Part shown: piece by piece, positions 50,887 through 60,107 of the stretch
Numbering within the stretch: the stretch's first letter is position 1
How the letters are laid out: the number at the start of each line of letters is the position of its first letter
Assembly: GCF_009557615.1 (NCBI RefSeq)
Contig: NZ_CP045652.1
Coordinates: 1,612,001 to 1,676,000 of the forward strand
Direction of reading: 5' to 3'
Length of the DNA: 64,000 nucleotides
From: Sphingobacteruim zhuxiongii
GTDB lineage: Bacteria; Bacteroidota; Bacteroidia; Sphingobacteriales; Sphingobacteriaceae
Program-made: the position numbers and the translations under genes
Notes under the pieces: model-generated
What the model was told of the DNA's origin: nothing
Database searches by the model: none
Seen by the model: only the letters and a program-made list of their open reading frames with translations

Positions 50887-52470
50887 ATGAATCAAGAGAA
50901 AGACGCAGAATTGGTCCAGCACCTTGCGAAACAAGGGGTTGATGACAAGATGGTGATGGGCCATCCAGCCAGTCTTTTTGTACTCTTCTTTACTGAAATG
51001 TGGGAGCGTTTTAGTTATTATGGAATGCGTGCATTGTTAACTGTATTCTTAATTACAGAAATAGCAAAAGGAGGCTGGGGATGGACTAATGCTGAGGCCA
51101 TGAATTTATATGCATGGTATACTGGATTAGTTTATTTAACACCTTTAATAGGGGGTATGATTGCCGATAAGTTAACCGGCTATCGTAAAGCCATTATTTT
51201 AGGCGCCTTGATTATGACTCTAGGACATGCGTCCATGGCATTAGAAACCTTTAATCAAAACTATTTCTATGTAGGCTTAGTGCTTATGATTCTAGGAAAC
51301 GGACTATTCAAACCGAATATTTCTTCGATGGTAGGTCAATTGTATCCTGATAAAAGCGCTAAAAAGGATGCAGGTTACACCATCTTCTACATGGGTATTA
51401 ACTCCGGTGCATTCCTAGGAATGTTGTTATGTGGTTATATTGGTGAAAAAGAAGGATGGCATTATGGATTTGGACTAGCTGGAATATTTATGTTCTTCGG
51501 TATGATTCAGTTTTATTTTGCGCAAAAGATATTTGGTATTATTGGTGAAAAGCCGGGTACTGAGCATAAACCGGGCGATAATTTAGTGAGTGTTCAAGAA
51601 GAAGATCACACGCCTGCAAATATCGTTAGAGATCGTTTGATAGTCGTGGCTGTATTGATGGTGGCGAGTATCTTCTTTTTCTTTGCTTTTGAACAAGCTG
51701 GTGGATCGATGACCATCTTTGCGAAGGATTATACGCAGCGCGTATTATCTGGTAACTCAGGAGAGATATTCAAATGGGTTGATGCCGCATTAACGATTTT
51801 CCCAATCGCCATAGTAACTTATGTATTATTTAAGCTTTCCCAGAAAATTGTTGCTAAATACCCGTTAACCGTAGTTTTTACCGCTATTTCCTTTGCCATT
51901 ATCTGGGCGTTAGGAATCTGGAAAGTATACAGAGAATTCAATCTTGATCAAACAGAGGTAACCGTATCTTGGTTTCAGATTTTGAACTCATTCTTTATCA
52001 TTACGCTAGCATCATCATTTAGTAAGCTTTGGGAAAAAGTATGGAATCCATCAGGTCCGGTGAAGTTTGCATTCGGATTACTATTGGTAGCTGTAGGATT
52101 TGTTGTTTTAGCATACGGATCGATGTCGATTCCACAGGGTGCGAAAACAGCATCTGTAAGTATGGTGTGGTTAATCTTAGCCTATTTCTTCCATACAACA
52201 GGCGAGTTATGTTTATCACCAGTTGGCCTATCGTATGTTAGTAAACTTTCGCCGAAGAAATTCGCAGGCCTTCTATTTGGTTTATGGTTTACAGCATCTG
52301 CGATCGCGAACTTTATTGCTGGAAAAACAGGTTCATATATTGACTATATCGTTCAAAACTATTCGATGACAACATTTTTCATGATTATCGCTGCATTGCC
52401 GGCAATAGCTGCAATATTCTTGTTATTGTTTAATGGAAAGTTGAAGAAAATGATGCACGGAATTAACTAA
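50887..52470 (+). CDS. POT family oligopeptide:proton symporter
   Basis: A 527-residue inner-membrane carrier of the proton-dependent oligopeptide transporter family, importing di- and tripeptides. The ExxER motif for proton coupling is in FFTEMWERFSYYGMRALL near residue 36, and GLFKPNISSMVGQLY near 130 is the second family signature; ALPAIAAIFLLLFNGKL ends the last helix. About 12-14 membrane helices are expected. A paralogue follows 222 bases downstream, after a terminator. Confidence 0.93.
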   Translation: MNQEKDAELVQHLAKQGVDDKMVMGHPASLFVLFFTEMWERFSYYGMRALLTVFLITEIAKGGWGWTNAEAMNLYAWYTGLVYLTPLIGGMIADKLTGYRKAIILGALIMTLGHASMALETFNQNYFYVGLVLMILGNGLFKPNISSMVGQLYPDKSAKKDAGYTIFYMGINSGAFLGMLLCGYIGEKEGWHYGFGLAGIFMFFGMIQFYFAQKIFGIIGEKPGTEHKPGDNLVSVQEEDHTPANIVRDRLIVVAVLMVASIFFFFAFEQAGGSMTIFAKDYTQRVLSGNSGEIFKWVDAALTIFPIAIVTYVLFKLSQKIVAKYPLTVVFTAISFAIIWALGIWKVYREFNLDQTEVTVSWFQILNSFFIITLASSFSKLWEKVWNPSGPVKFAFGLLLVAVGFVVLAYGSMSIPQGAKTASVSMVWLILAYFFHTTGELCLSPVGLSYVSKLSPKKFAGLLFGLWFTASAIANFIAGKTGSYIDYIVQNYSMTTFFMIIAALPAIAAIFLLLFNGKLKKMMHGIN

Positions 52471-52486
52471 TATCCGTTTATATTAA

Positions 52487-52523
52487 AAAAAAGGCCGCTT
52501 TGTTTAACGAAGCGGCCTTTTTT
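52487..52523 (+). terminator. Terminator of the first POT gene
   Basis: A strong stem (52487-52500 with 52510-52523, GGCCGCTT core and A/T arms) and T run, 16 bases after the stop. Confidence 0.88.
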
Positions 52524-52569
52524 GTTTTTAAAGCATTAAATCCATGAATTAATAATTAAGTTAAATTAT

Positions 52570-52691
52570 TACTTTTACAGTCCAGAAACAAAATCGCGTT
52601 TGGGAGCGCGAAAAAGTTTCCTTAAGTCGCTGTCTCGAATAAAAAAAGATAGTCCAAGAGGCAGGACTTACTGAATTTTACAAGTACAATT
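52570..52691 (+). promoter_or_regulatory. Possible structured leader of the second POT gene
   Basis: A TACTTTTA box (52570-52577), one base from the -7 consensus, is followed by about 110 bases before the ATG with two small hairpins (CGCG arms at 52595 and 52607; AGTCC/GGACT arms at 52650-52668). No known riboswitch is recognised. Confidence 0.3.
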
Positions 52692-54224
52692 ATGGCTATT
52701 GAAGCACAAAAATCTCTAGAAGAGATTCAAGATTTTAAAGGGAAGTATCCAAAACAGATTTGGAGACTATTCTTTTCTGAAATGTGGGAGCGATTCTGTT
52801 TCTACGGAATGCGTGGTATGTTGGTGTTCTTTATGATAACCCAGTTAAATTTCGGTGAAAAAGAAGCCAATCTTCAGTACGGAGCAACTCAAGCTTTTGT
52901 ATATGCTTTCACATTTATTGGTGGTCTTTTCGCGGATAAGATCCTAGGCTTTCGGAAATCGTTGTTTTTCGGTGGCGTATTGATGATTGTCGGTTCAGTG
53001 CTACTGTCGATTGATACACATGAGTTTTTCTTCTTTGGTTTAGCGTTCATTATTATAGGTACGGGGTTTTTCAAACCGAATATCTCAACAATGGTGGGAG
53101 AGCTTTATAAAGATGGCGACAATCGTCGTGATGCTGGATTCTCGCTGTTCTATGCAGGTATTAACTTAGGAGCATTCTTAGGAGGGTATATTTGTGTTGC
53201 AATTGGTAAGGGATATATGCTGAGTTCTGTAATCGATGAGGCTCACCGTTGGAATGTAGCATTCGGTTTAGCAGCAGTGGGGATGTTAATCAGTTTAATA
53301 AATTTCCAGTTTACTAAACATGAATTAGGTCCAATTGGCTTGCAGCCTGGACATCCCGATGCTATCGTAAAGTCAAAACCTCTACCGAAATGGGTAGAAT
53401 ATGCTGTTTACGTTGGAACTTTATTATTAGTTCCTGTCATACAGATTATGGTTTCCAAAACGGAGTTTACAGATTATTTCATGTATACCATTGGTCCATT
53501 GACGTTGATTTATTTGTTTTATGAGATGTCTAAAGTCGAAAAGAAAGAGCGTCATAAATTAATAGCCGCGTTAATCTTTATCCTGTTTTCTATCGTATTC
53601 TGGGGTATTTATGAGCAGAGCGGTGGTTCGCTAAGCATATTCGCGGCGAAGAACTTAAATGACTCAATGCTCGGAGGAGCATTTCATTTAGATCCAAATG
53701 GCGTGAATAATTCTGGAGGAGCATTCTTTATTATCTTATTAGCACCTTTATTTGGTCTTTTCTGGTTGTGGTTAGCAAAAAGAAAAGTAGAGCCGAATAC
53801 GGTTATTAAATTTGGATTAGGATTCTTGTTTTTGGGATTAGGATTTTATGTGTTATATGCGACGAAGTTTTTCGCTGTAGACGGAATGACCTCGCTTGAT
53901 ATATTCACCTTAGCCTTATTGGTAATCACAGTTGGCGAGCTTTGTTTATCGCCGATCGGTTTGTCTATTATGACGAAGTTGTCTCCAGCACGTTTGCAAG
54001 GTATTATGATGGGCATGTGGTTTCTAGCTAGTGCCTATGGACAATATGTTGCTGGATTAATCGGAGCCAATATGGCAGAGGCTAGAGAAGGTGATTCATT
54101 AATGGATAAACTAATCACTTATACGGAAGGATACAAGCAATTAGGACTTTATTCTTTAATTGCAGGGGCGATTTTGATTGTTTTATCCCCAATGATTAAA
54201 AAGTTGATGCACGGCGTTAACTAG
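52692..54224 (+). CDS. POT family oligopeptide:proton symporter
   Basis: A 510-residue second POT transporter, paralogous to the one at 50887. ExxER appears in FFSEMWERFCFYGMRGML near residue 30, and GTGFFKPNISTMVGELY near 118; the C-terminal helices include LCLSPIGLSIMTKLSP. The two differ in length and loop sequences, so they may favour different peptides. A terminator follows its stop by 20 bases. Confidence 0.93.
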   Translation: MAIEAQKSLEEIQDFKGKYPKQIWRLFFSEMWERFCFYGMRGMLVFFMITQLNFGEKEANLQYGATQAFVYAFTFIGGLFADKILGFRKSLFFGGVLMIVGSVLLSIDTHEFFFFGLAFIIIGTGFFKPNISTMVGELYKDGDNRRDAGFSLFYAGINLGAFLGGYICVAIGKGYMLSSVIDEAHRWNVAFGLAAVGMLISLINFQFTKHELGPIGLQPGHPDAIVKSKPLPKWVEYAVYVGTLLLVPVIQIMVSKTEFTDYFMYTIGPLTLIYLFYEMSKVEKKERHKLIAALIFILFSIVFWGIYEQSGGSLSIFAAKNLNDSMLGGAFHLDPNGVNNSGGAFFIILLAPLFGLFWLWLAKRKVEPNTVIKFGLGFLFLGLGFYVLYATKFFAVDGMTSLDIFTLALLVITVGELCLSPIGLSIMTKLSPARLQGIMMGMWFLASAYGQYVAGLIGANMAEAREGDSLMDKLITYTEGYKQLGLYSLIAGAILIVLSPMIKKLMHGVN

Positions 54225-54244
54225 TTTATAAAAGCTTATTTATT

Positions 54245-54275
54245 AGCCGATTTGTAGTAACAAATCGGCTTTTTT
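54245..54275 (+). terminator. Terminator of the second POT gene
   Basis: A perfect 11-bp stem (54245-54255 with 54260-54270), 4-base loop and T run. Confidence 0.9.
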
Positions 54276-54347
54276 GCATTTAATGCCTAAGCCTATGGGG
54301 TTAATAGTTCCGCTAAATTACTACCTTTACATTTCAAAATGTAAACG

Positions 54348-55079
54348 GTGACAGATAGTATAGTTATTATTCCGACTTATAATGAGAAGGAAAATATAGA
54401 AAGAATCATAAGGAAAGTGTTTTCGATGGAGGTGCCCTTCCACATATTGGTGGTCGATGATGGCTCTCCGGATGGTACAGCTCAAATTGTCAAAAGTTTA
54501 CAACAAGAGTATCCCGATCAATTACACATCGAAGAGCGTAAAGGGAAGTTAGGATTAGGAACGGCTTATATTCATGGCTTTAAATGGTCGCTAGCACGAG
54601 CATACGAGTTTATATTTGAAATGGATGCAGACTTTAGTCATAATCCTGATGATTTGATTCGTTTGCGCGAAGCATGTTTGCATGACGGAGCTGAGATGGC
54701 AATAGGTTCCCGATACATTAAAGGTGTTAATGTTGTCAATTGGCCAATGAAGAGAGTATTGATGTCATATTTTGCATCAGGCTACGTGCGGATGATTACA
54801 AGGATTGATATTCGAGATGCCACTGCTGGTTTTGTATGCTTTAGAAGGAAAGTACTACAAACGATTCCTTTAGATAAAATCAAATTTGTGGGCTATGCCT
54901 TCCAAATTGAAATGAAGTTTACAGCGATAAAATATGGCTTTAATGTAGTTGAAATACCAATTATTTTTACCGACCGTACATTAGGCACTTCCAAGATGAG
55001 TACCAAGATTTTTAAAGAAGCATTCTTTGGCGTTATTCAAATGAAAATCGCTAGTTTTTTTAAAAATTACAATAAATAA
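54348..55079 (+). CDS. Polyprenol-phosphate mannosyltransferase (GT2)
   Basis: A 243-residue GT-A glycosyltransferase of family 2, most like polyprenol (dolichol)-phosphate mannose synthases, which put mannose on a lipid carrier at the cytoplasmic face of the inner membrane. The nucleotide site is VIIPTYNEKENIERII and ILVVDDGSPDGTAQIV, the metal DxD region is FEMDADFSHNPDDL near residue 95, and RYIKGVNVVNWPMKR follows near 127; no long C-terminal membrane domain. Start is GTG, 19 bases after a TACCTTTA box. It may supply O-mannosylation or glycolipid synthesis. ruvB is 39 bases downstream. Confidence 0.85.
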   Translation: MTDSIVIIPTYNEKENIERIIRKVFSMEVPFHILVVDDGSPDGTAQIVKSLQQEYPDQLHIEERKGKLGLGTAYIHGFKWSLARAYEFIFEMDADFSHNPDDLIRLREACLHDGAEMAIGSRYIKGVNVVNWPMKRVLMSYFASGYVRMITRIDIRDATAGFVCFRRKVLQTIPLDKIKFVGYAFQIEMKFTAIKYGFNVVEIPIIFTDRTLGTSKMSTKIFKEAFFGVIQMKIASFFKNYNK

Positions 55080-55117
55080 CGAATTTTTCTGTTTAATTGA
55101 ATAGAGTAATCCAAGAT

Positions 55118-56140
55118 ATGAACGAAAACCTAGATCCAAATGCAGAACGATTGACCCAAACGGAGAAAGACCTAGAGCGTGTATTACGCCCTCAGACTTT
55201 TGAAGATTTTACGGGACAAGCGAAGATTTTGGAAAACCTGTCTATATTCGTTCAGGCAGCCAAGCTACGAGGAGAGGCTTTAGATCACGTTTTATTACAT
55301 GGCCCTCCAGGCTTAGGTAAGACTACCTTATCCCATATTATTGCCAATGAAATGGGTGTCGGGATCAAGATTACCTCTGGACCTGTTTTAGACAAGCCAG
55401 GCGACTTAGCAGGCTTACTAACAAATCTTGATGAGGGTGATATTCTATTTATTGATGAAATACACCGTTTAAGCCCGCTGGTTGAAGAATATCTCTATTC
55501 CGCAATGGAGGACTTCAAAATCGATATCATGTTGGAGACGGGTCCAAATGCACGTTCAGTTCAAATTTCCTTAAATCCATTCACGCTTGTCGGAGCAACA
55601 ACTCGATCAGGTCTGTTGACTGCACCATTGCGCGCAAGATTCGGTATTAATTCTCGCCTGCAATATTATGATGCAAAGTTATTGACTGATATTGTTGTTC
55701 GTTCATCGAGTATATTGAATGTTCCGATTTCGGAGGAGGGGGCTTTTGAGATTGCACGCCGAAGTCGTGGGACCCCAAGGATTGCCAATGCGCTATTGCG
55801 TAGAACACGCGATTTTGCGCAAATAAAAGGCAATGGATCTATTGATAAAGCAATTTCTCAGTTCGCATTAAATGCGTTGAATGTAGATGAGAATGGCTTA
55901 GATGAAATGGATAATAAAATTTTGAGCACAATTATTGATAAGTTCAAGGGCGGTCCAGTAGGGTTGAAGACAATTGCAACAGCGGTTGGTGAGGATGAAG
56001 GAACCATTGAAGAAGTTTACGAGCCCTTTTTAATACAAGAAGGATACCTGATGCGAACCTCTAGAGGGAGAGAATGTACAGAGATTGCATTTAAACATTT
56101 AGGAAAAACTAATCATTACAAAGGAAATACATTATTTTAA
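55118..56140 (+). CDS. ruvB: Holliday junction branch migration ATPase RuvB
   Basis: The hexameric motor that with RuvA migrates Holliday junctions in recombination and repair. The 340-residue protein has Walker [13 protein letters not shown] near residue 62, Walker [12 protein letters not shown] near 110, sensor 1 [24 protein letters not shown] near 160 and the C-terminal winged helix ending [20 protein letters not shown]. The ATG at 55118 starts [12 protein letters not shown], typical for the phylum; a TTG at 55097 would add seven residues. ruvA and ruvC are not in the window. The outer-membrane protein gene follows three bases after the stop. Confidence 0.96.
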   Translation: MNENLDPNAERLTQTEKDLERVLRPQTFEDFTGQAKILENLSIFVQAAKLRGEALDHVLLHGPPGLGKTTLSHIIANEMGVGIKITSGPVLDKPGDLAGLLTNLDEGDILFIDEIHRLSPLVEEYLYSAMEDFKIDIMLETGPNARSVQISLNPFTLVGATTRSGLLTAPLRARFGINSRLQYYDAKLLTDIVVRSSSILNVPISEEGAFEIARRSRGTPRIANALLRRTRDFAQIKGNGSIDKAISQFALNALNVDENGLDEMDNKILSTIIDKFKGGPVGLKTIATAVGEDEGTIEEVYEPFLIQEGYLMRTSRGRECTEIAFKHLGKTNHYKGNTLF

Positions 56141-56143
56141 ATT

Positions 56144-57004
56144 ATGCACTTAAAGAAAATACTAAGTTTAGGACTCATCTCCATTCCATTTTTGTTAAAT
56201 GCCCAGGCCCTAAAGTGTCCTCCAGTTGATGCCTACGGAAATGCTAATCAGAAATTTGACCTCACTATGGGTGGCGGTGCGACTTGGTTATACGGTGATA
56301 TCAATCATGAGAGCAATTTAGGATATGCAGGCGTATTAAAACTAGATTACAAACTTTACAAAGGTTTATACATTGGTGTCGAAGGACAACTGGGTCGACT
56401 TAGATCAAAAGGAAACGATAATCCTTTAGATCAAGATTGGGACCCTAGATATGTTATCAACCAATTTTATGCTACTGGACTAATTAACGCCACGGTCTAT
56501 CCGTATCGTTTCTTTATTAACGAACGTGATCTTTTCCGTGCCAGCGGTTTCGAAAAATACGTATTAAATGGCTTTCACGTCTCTATAGGAGCGGGTGGTA
56601 TTTTCAATAACTACGCTAAGGTGAATCGTAACTCTACTTATCGCTATAGAGCAAACGACGGTTCAGAGATCGTACAAGATATTCCTCCTGGAACTGTAAA
56701 CGGTCCGCATGAAGTGACGGAAAGAACAGACGCCAACGGCAATGTGATTACAGGCAAGGCGTACAAACGTAAAACCAAGGATGTCTTATTTCCAGTTGTT
56801 AGTGCTGGGGTAGCAGTACCTTTAAATAAATACAGCAGCTTCTATAGAAGCGGATATTATAGTCTTGTCGTAAACACTCAATTTGCTTTCTCACAAGGCG
56901 AAGATTTAGATGGCTATGATCCATTAGATGCTGGTGGCTTACCAGCCAGCAAATACAATGATATGTACAACTTCACGTCTATCGGTCTACGATATACGTT
57001 TTAA
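56144..57004 (+). CDS. Outer-membrane beta-barrel-like hypothetical protein
   Basis: A 286-residue exported protein of unknown function. Signal peptide MHLKKILSLGLISIPF, ending LLNAQ, then a Gly/aromatic-rich beta pattern: FDLTMGGGATWLYGDIN near residue 40, YKLYKGLYIGVEGQLGRL, FHVSIGAGGIFNNY near 145, VSAGVAVPLNKYSSFY near 223, and the typical last strand FTSIGLRYTF ending in Phe. It starts three bases after ruvB, so expression is likely coupled. Its 3' end overlaps the convergent gene by 18 bases and its terminator lies inside that gene. Confidence 0.75.
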   Translation: MHLKKILSLGLISIPFLLNAQALKCPPVDAYGNANQKFDLTMGGGATWLYGDINHESNLGYAGVLKLDYKLYKGLYIGVEGQLGRLRSKGNDNPLDQDWDPRYVINQFYATGLINATVYPYRFFINERDLFRASGFEKYVLNGFHVSIGAGGIFNNYAKVNRNSTYRYRANDGSEIVQDIPPGTVNGPHEVTERTDANGNVITGKAYKRKTKDVLFPVVSAGVAVPLNKYSSFYRSGYYSLVVNTQFAFSQGEDLDGYDPLDAGGLPASKYNDMYNFTSIGLRYTF

Positions 57005-57526
57005 TATACGGTTACCTCGGCTTTTTAAAGCCGGGGTAGCTTCTTTTTCTAAAGCCAGCTCGATACGAATTCTCAGCTCGTTGGCAATCCAATCATATTT
57101 CTTAATCAAATCCGCAAGTATATCCATGACGTTGACTTGAACTGCGACAGGACAACTACTATTGTCGAGTATGACGAATGATTTCTCAAGGATGTGCTCT
57201 TCTTGCTCCTCAGATAATGTAAACTGTTTGTTCTTCTTGGAAAGCATCCACATCAGCAATTTGCTATAGCTACGTAGAACACTCCAATTGGCTGTATGGT
57301 AGTATATATCGATAATATCGGCGCCATACAAAGCGTATAGACGTTCATCTTTTAGGAAGAAATGCTCAATGTACCAAGCAGACCGAAACGCCAGTCTGTT
57401 ATCATCTAATTGTCTACTCCATGCTATTAATTGTGGAATTGAGAAGTCATGGACGGTTTGATCAGTAATGCCAGCAGCACTATGGTTCAATAGTGCTGCT
57501 AACATTTCTTCTTTACTTTTTTTCAT
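56987..57526 (-). CDS. Hypothetical alpha-helical protein
   Basis: A 179-residue soluble, almost wholly helical protein of no recognised family. It starts MKKSKEEMLAALLNHSAAG and has repeated helical pairs (IPQLIAWSRQLDDNRLAFRSAW, LYALYGADIIDIYYHTANWSV, VAVQVNVMDILADLIKKYDW) like HEAT-type repeats. It begins one base after the stop of the S9 peptidase gene, so it is translationally coupled. Its last codons lie over the end of the convergent outer-membrane gene and that gene's terminator. Confidence 0.7.
   Translation of the reverse strand: MKKSKEEMLAALLNHSAAGITDQTVHDFSIPQLIAWSRQLDDNRLAFRSAWYIEHFFLKDERLYALYGADIIDIYYHTANWSVLRSYSKLLMWMLSKKNKQFTLSEEQEEHILEKSFVILDNSSCPVAVQVNVMDILADLIKKYDWIANELRIRIELALEKEATPALKSRGNRILKRIS
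57014..57050 (+). terminator. Terminator of the outer-membrane gene, inside the convergent gene
   Basis: An 11-bp stem (57014-57024 with 57027-57037, one T-G pair, tight loop) followed by TTCTTTTTCT, ten bases after the plus-strand stop. It lies within the C-terminal codons of the minus-strand helical protein. Confidence 0.7.
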
Positions 57527-57527
57527 A

Positions 57528-60017
57528 TTATCTTCTGATCGGGCGATCCTTGTTAATTTCCGTCATATCGACTTCATTAATCTTAGATTCACCTAACAAG
57601 TGCTCACTGAAATAGTCGGCCATTCTCCAAAAGAAATATTCAGTCATTTCCCCAAAAGCATGACGCTGTCCCGGAAGTAACACAAAATCAAAACGTTTGT
57701 TTGCCTTGATAAGGGCATCTACCATACGAATCGAGTTTGCTGGATGTACATTGTTGTCAATATCGCCAGTGACAATTAATAGCTTGCCTTTCAAGTTTTT
57801 CGCTAAATCGGAATTACGTTCAATTTGGTAATTGAATGTCGTATCGCCTTTCGCGGATACTTGTTCTTTAACACCATGATGCCTTTCGCTCCACCAGCGG
57901 TTGTAGATATTATTCTCGTGATTTCCAGCACCTGAAACAGCAACTTTAAAGAAATCTGGATAAACTAGCATCGCCGCAGTAGACATAAAGCCCCCGCCAG
58001 AGTGTCCGGTAATCCCAACACGATCGATATCGATGAAATTGTATTTGTTGGCTAGTTGTTCAGCCACAAATTTCTTGTCTTCCAAGCCATAATCTCTCAA
58101 ATTTCCATATCCGTAAGTATGATACCATTTAGAGCGCGAAGGATGTCCTCCACGATTACCAACTGATACGACAATAAAGCCCATCTGAGCTAAACGATCA
58201 ACGCGATCCATGCTTCTGCCGAAGCTTTTGTTCACAGCCTCTGTTTGCGGGCCAGGGTAGACATATTCTATGATAGGGTAGGTCTTGATGGAATCAAAGT
58301 CAAAAGGCTTGTACAAGACGCCATATAGGTCTGTAACGCCATCGGCAGCTTTAACCTTAAACGGCTCTGGGAATTTATAACCTGCAGCAAATAGCTGAGA
58401 TAAATCAGACTCCTCCAATTTCATGATGAGCTGACCGTTTGAATTATATAGATTACTAACCGGAGCGGTATTAACACGGGAGAAATTATCAACAAAATAA
58501 TTTGAACTCTCGCTGCTCGCAACTTGATGGTCGAAATCGCCTGGCGTTAATAGGTTAATTCTTCCACCATTTTTATTAACTGAATAATAGTAGGTGTAAT
58601 ATGGATCCGAATCTTTTTCTTTTCCGTTAGCTTTGAAAAGTAAGTTGCCCGTGCCTTCTTGATAAGCTGTTAATTCATCGCAATGGAAATCGCCTTTAGT
58701 AATTTGATGGATTAATTTTCCTTGCATATCATACAAGTAGAAATGTCCCCATCCATCTCGTTGAGACCAATGAATAAACTGCTTTCCATTGTTAACGATA
58801 TATGGCTTCTTAACATCGAGATAGACGTTAGAGCGTTCCTCAACCAAGGTTCTCACCGTTCCGTCAATATTTACCGCGAGTATGTCAATACGTTTTAAAT
58901 CACGGCTAGATCTTGCAATATAGAACTCCTTGTTGTCTCCATGCCAATAGTTGATATAGTAACGTCCTTTAAAGCTCTCTTTGCTTCTATCCTTACTCCA
59001 AGGACTAATTGTTTGATTCTTAAATGCAGAAACGTCGACGCGTTTGGCTTTTAAATCTGCCGAATTAAAGATGTATAATTCATTCTCAGTTGAATCAAGT
59101 TCACCTGGCATTAAGTATTTATACGTTTCTAAAGTCGGGCGCTTGGCACCTACATTGTTGATTACCCAAAGTGCACTTAAGTCTCTGTTATCCTTGCGCA
59201 TTATAGAAAAGTGTTTTCCGTCAGGAGACCAGTTTAACCAAACTGAATTTCTTTTCTTCTTTTCATCTTCTTCCGATTTTTTGTCTCCGGTCGTAACACT
59301 ATACGGTTCGCCGCCCCAACTATAATATTGAACCCCATCGGTAGTAATTTGATGCTCAACAATTGTCGAGTCCTTATCATCTTTGATCGCTTTTTGATAG
59401 TTCGCATAATCCATCCAATACAAGTTATAGTTCTTGCTGAAGAATACGCGAGAGGTATCCGGATTAAAACTTCCCCAAGATAGACGATCTTTCTTCTCTG
59501 TGCTATCACTTATCTCTTTCAATATGTTATTCGAAAGATTGTACTCAAAATAGAAGAGTTTCTTTTTGATCGTATCGCTCTTGTTCGTTAACTTCTTGAT
59601 TTCCTCCTTTGATTTAACCGTGTCCTTGGTGCTTTGTACCTCAAATCGTACGATATTGTCGCTAGTTTCGTTGAAGCGAAGGTTCTGAATCGCTAAATGC
59701 TGAGCGTCGAATGGATTCTTTACAATTGAAGTAATTCTGGCTGCCATTTCCGAACGATTAAATAGTTCTTTTTTAGAACGTGTCTTCGGATCAACGATAT
59801 ACCAATATTTTCCAGCCGGACTGCTGTATTCATACCAAAACTTATCGGAGAAATTAATCCAATTCGGTGATACTTCAGTCGAGAAAATCATTGTCCTTAA
59901 GCGAGCTGGAGAAAACTTTGCTGCTTGTTGGTAATTTGGTTTTGCTAAGGTATTCTTTTCTTGAGCGAAAAGAATACCTGTGCATAAAAATAATAGGCTT
60001 AAATAAACTTTTTTCAT
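57528..60017 (-). CDS. S9 family peptidase (DPP IV/prolyl oligopeptidase-like), exported
   Basis: An 829-residue serine peptidase of the dipeptidyl-peptidase IV branch, releasing dipeptides from proline- or alanine-containing ends in the periplasm or at the surface. It has a signal peptide (MKKVYLSLLFLCTGILF), an N-terminal beta-propeller (about 30-550, LSWGSFNPDTSRVFFS, VWLNWSPDGKHFSI) and a C-terminal alpha/beta-hydrolase. The catalytic triad is Ser in VGITGHSGGGFMSTAA near 675, Asp in VTGDIDNNVHPANS near 755 and His in LLPGQRHAFGEMTEYF near 790. The helical-protein gene follows one base downstream. Confidence 0.93.
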   Translation of the reverse strand: MKKVYLSLLFLCTGILFAQEKNTLAKPNYQQAAKFSPARLRTMIFSTEVSPNWINFSDKFWYEYSSPAGKYWYIVDPKTRSKKELFNRSEMAARITSIVKNPFDAQHLAIQNLRFNETSDNIVRFEVQSTKDTVKSKEEIKKLTNKSDTIKKKLFYFEYNLSNNILKEISDSTEKKDRLSWGSFNPDTSRVFFSKNYNLYWMDYANYQKAIKDDKDSTIVEHQITTDGVQYYSWGGEPYSVTTGDKKSEEDEKKKRNSVWLNWSPDGKHFSIMRKDNRDLSALWVINNVGAKRPTLETYKYLMPGELDSTENELYIFNSADLKAKRVDVSAFKNQTISPWSKDRSKESFKGRYYINYWHGDNKEFYIARSSRDLKRIDILAVNIDGTVRTLVEERSNVYLDVKKPYIVNNGKQFIHWSQRDGWGHFYLYDMQGKLIHQITKGDFHCDELTAYQEGTGNLLFKANGKEKDSDPYYTYYYSVNKNGGRINLLTPGDFDHQVASSESSNYFVDNFSRVNTAPVSNLYNSNGQLIMKLEESDLSQLFAAGYKFPEPFKVKAADGVTDLYGVLYKPFDFDSIKTYPIIEYVYPGPQTEAVNKSFGRSMDRVDRLAQMGFIVVSVGNRGGHPSRSKWYHTYGYGNLRDYGLEDKKFVAEQLANKYNFIDIDRVGITGHSGGGFMSTAAMLVYPDFFKVAVSGAGNHENNIYNRWWSERHHGVKEQVSAKGDTTFNYQIERNSDLAKNLKGKLLIVTGDIDNNVHPANSIRMVDALIKANKRFDFVLLPGQRHAFGEMTEYFFWRMADYFSEHLLGESKINEVDMTEINKDRPIRR

Positions 60018-60107
60018 TTATATGTTATAGTGTAATAAAGAAATAGCGAAAATATCTTTTTTCTCAGTTAATCACGCATACAAAATGTATCATTTTCGAT
60101 AGGCAGA

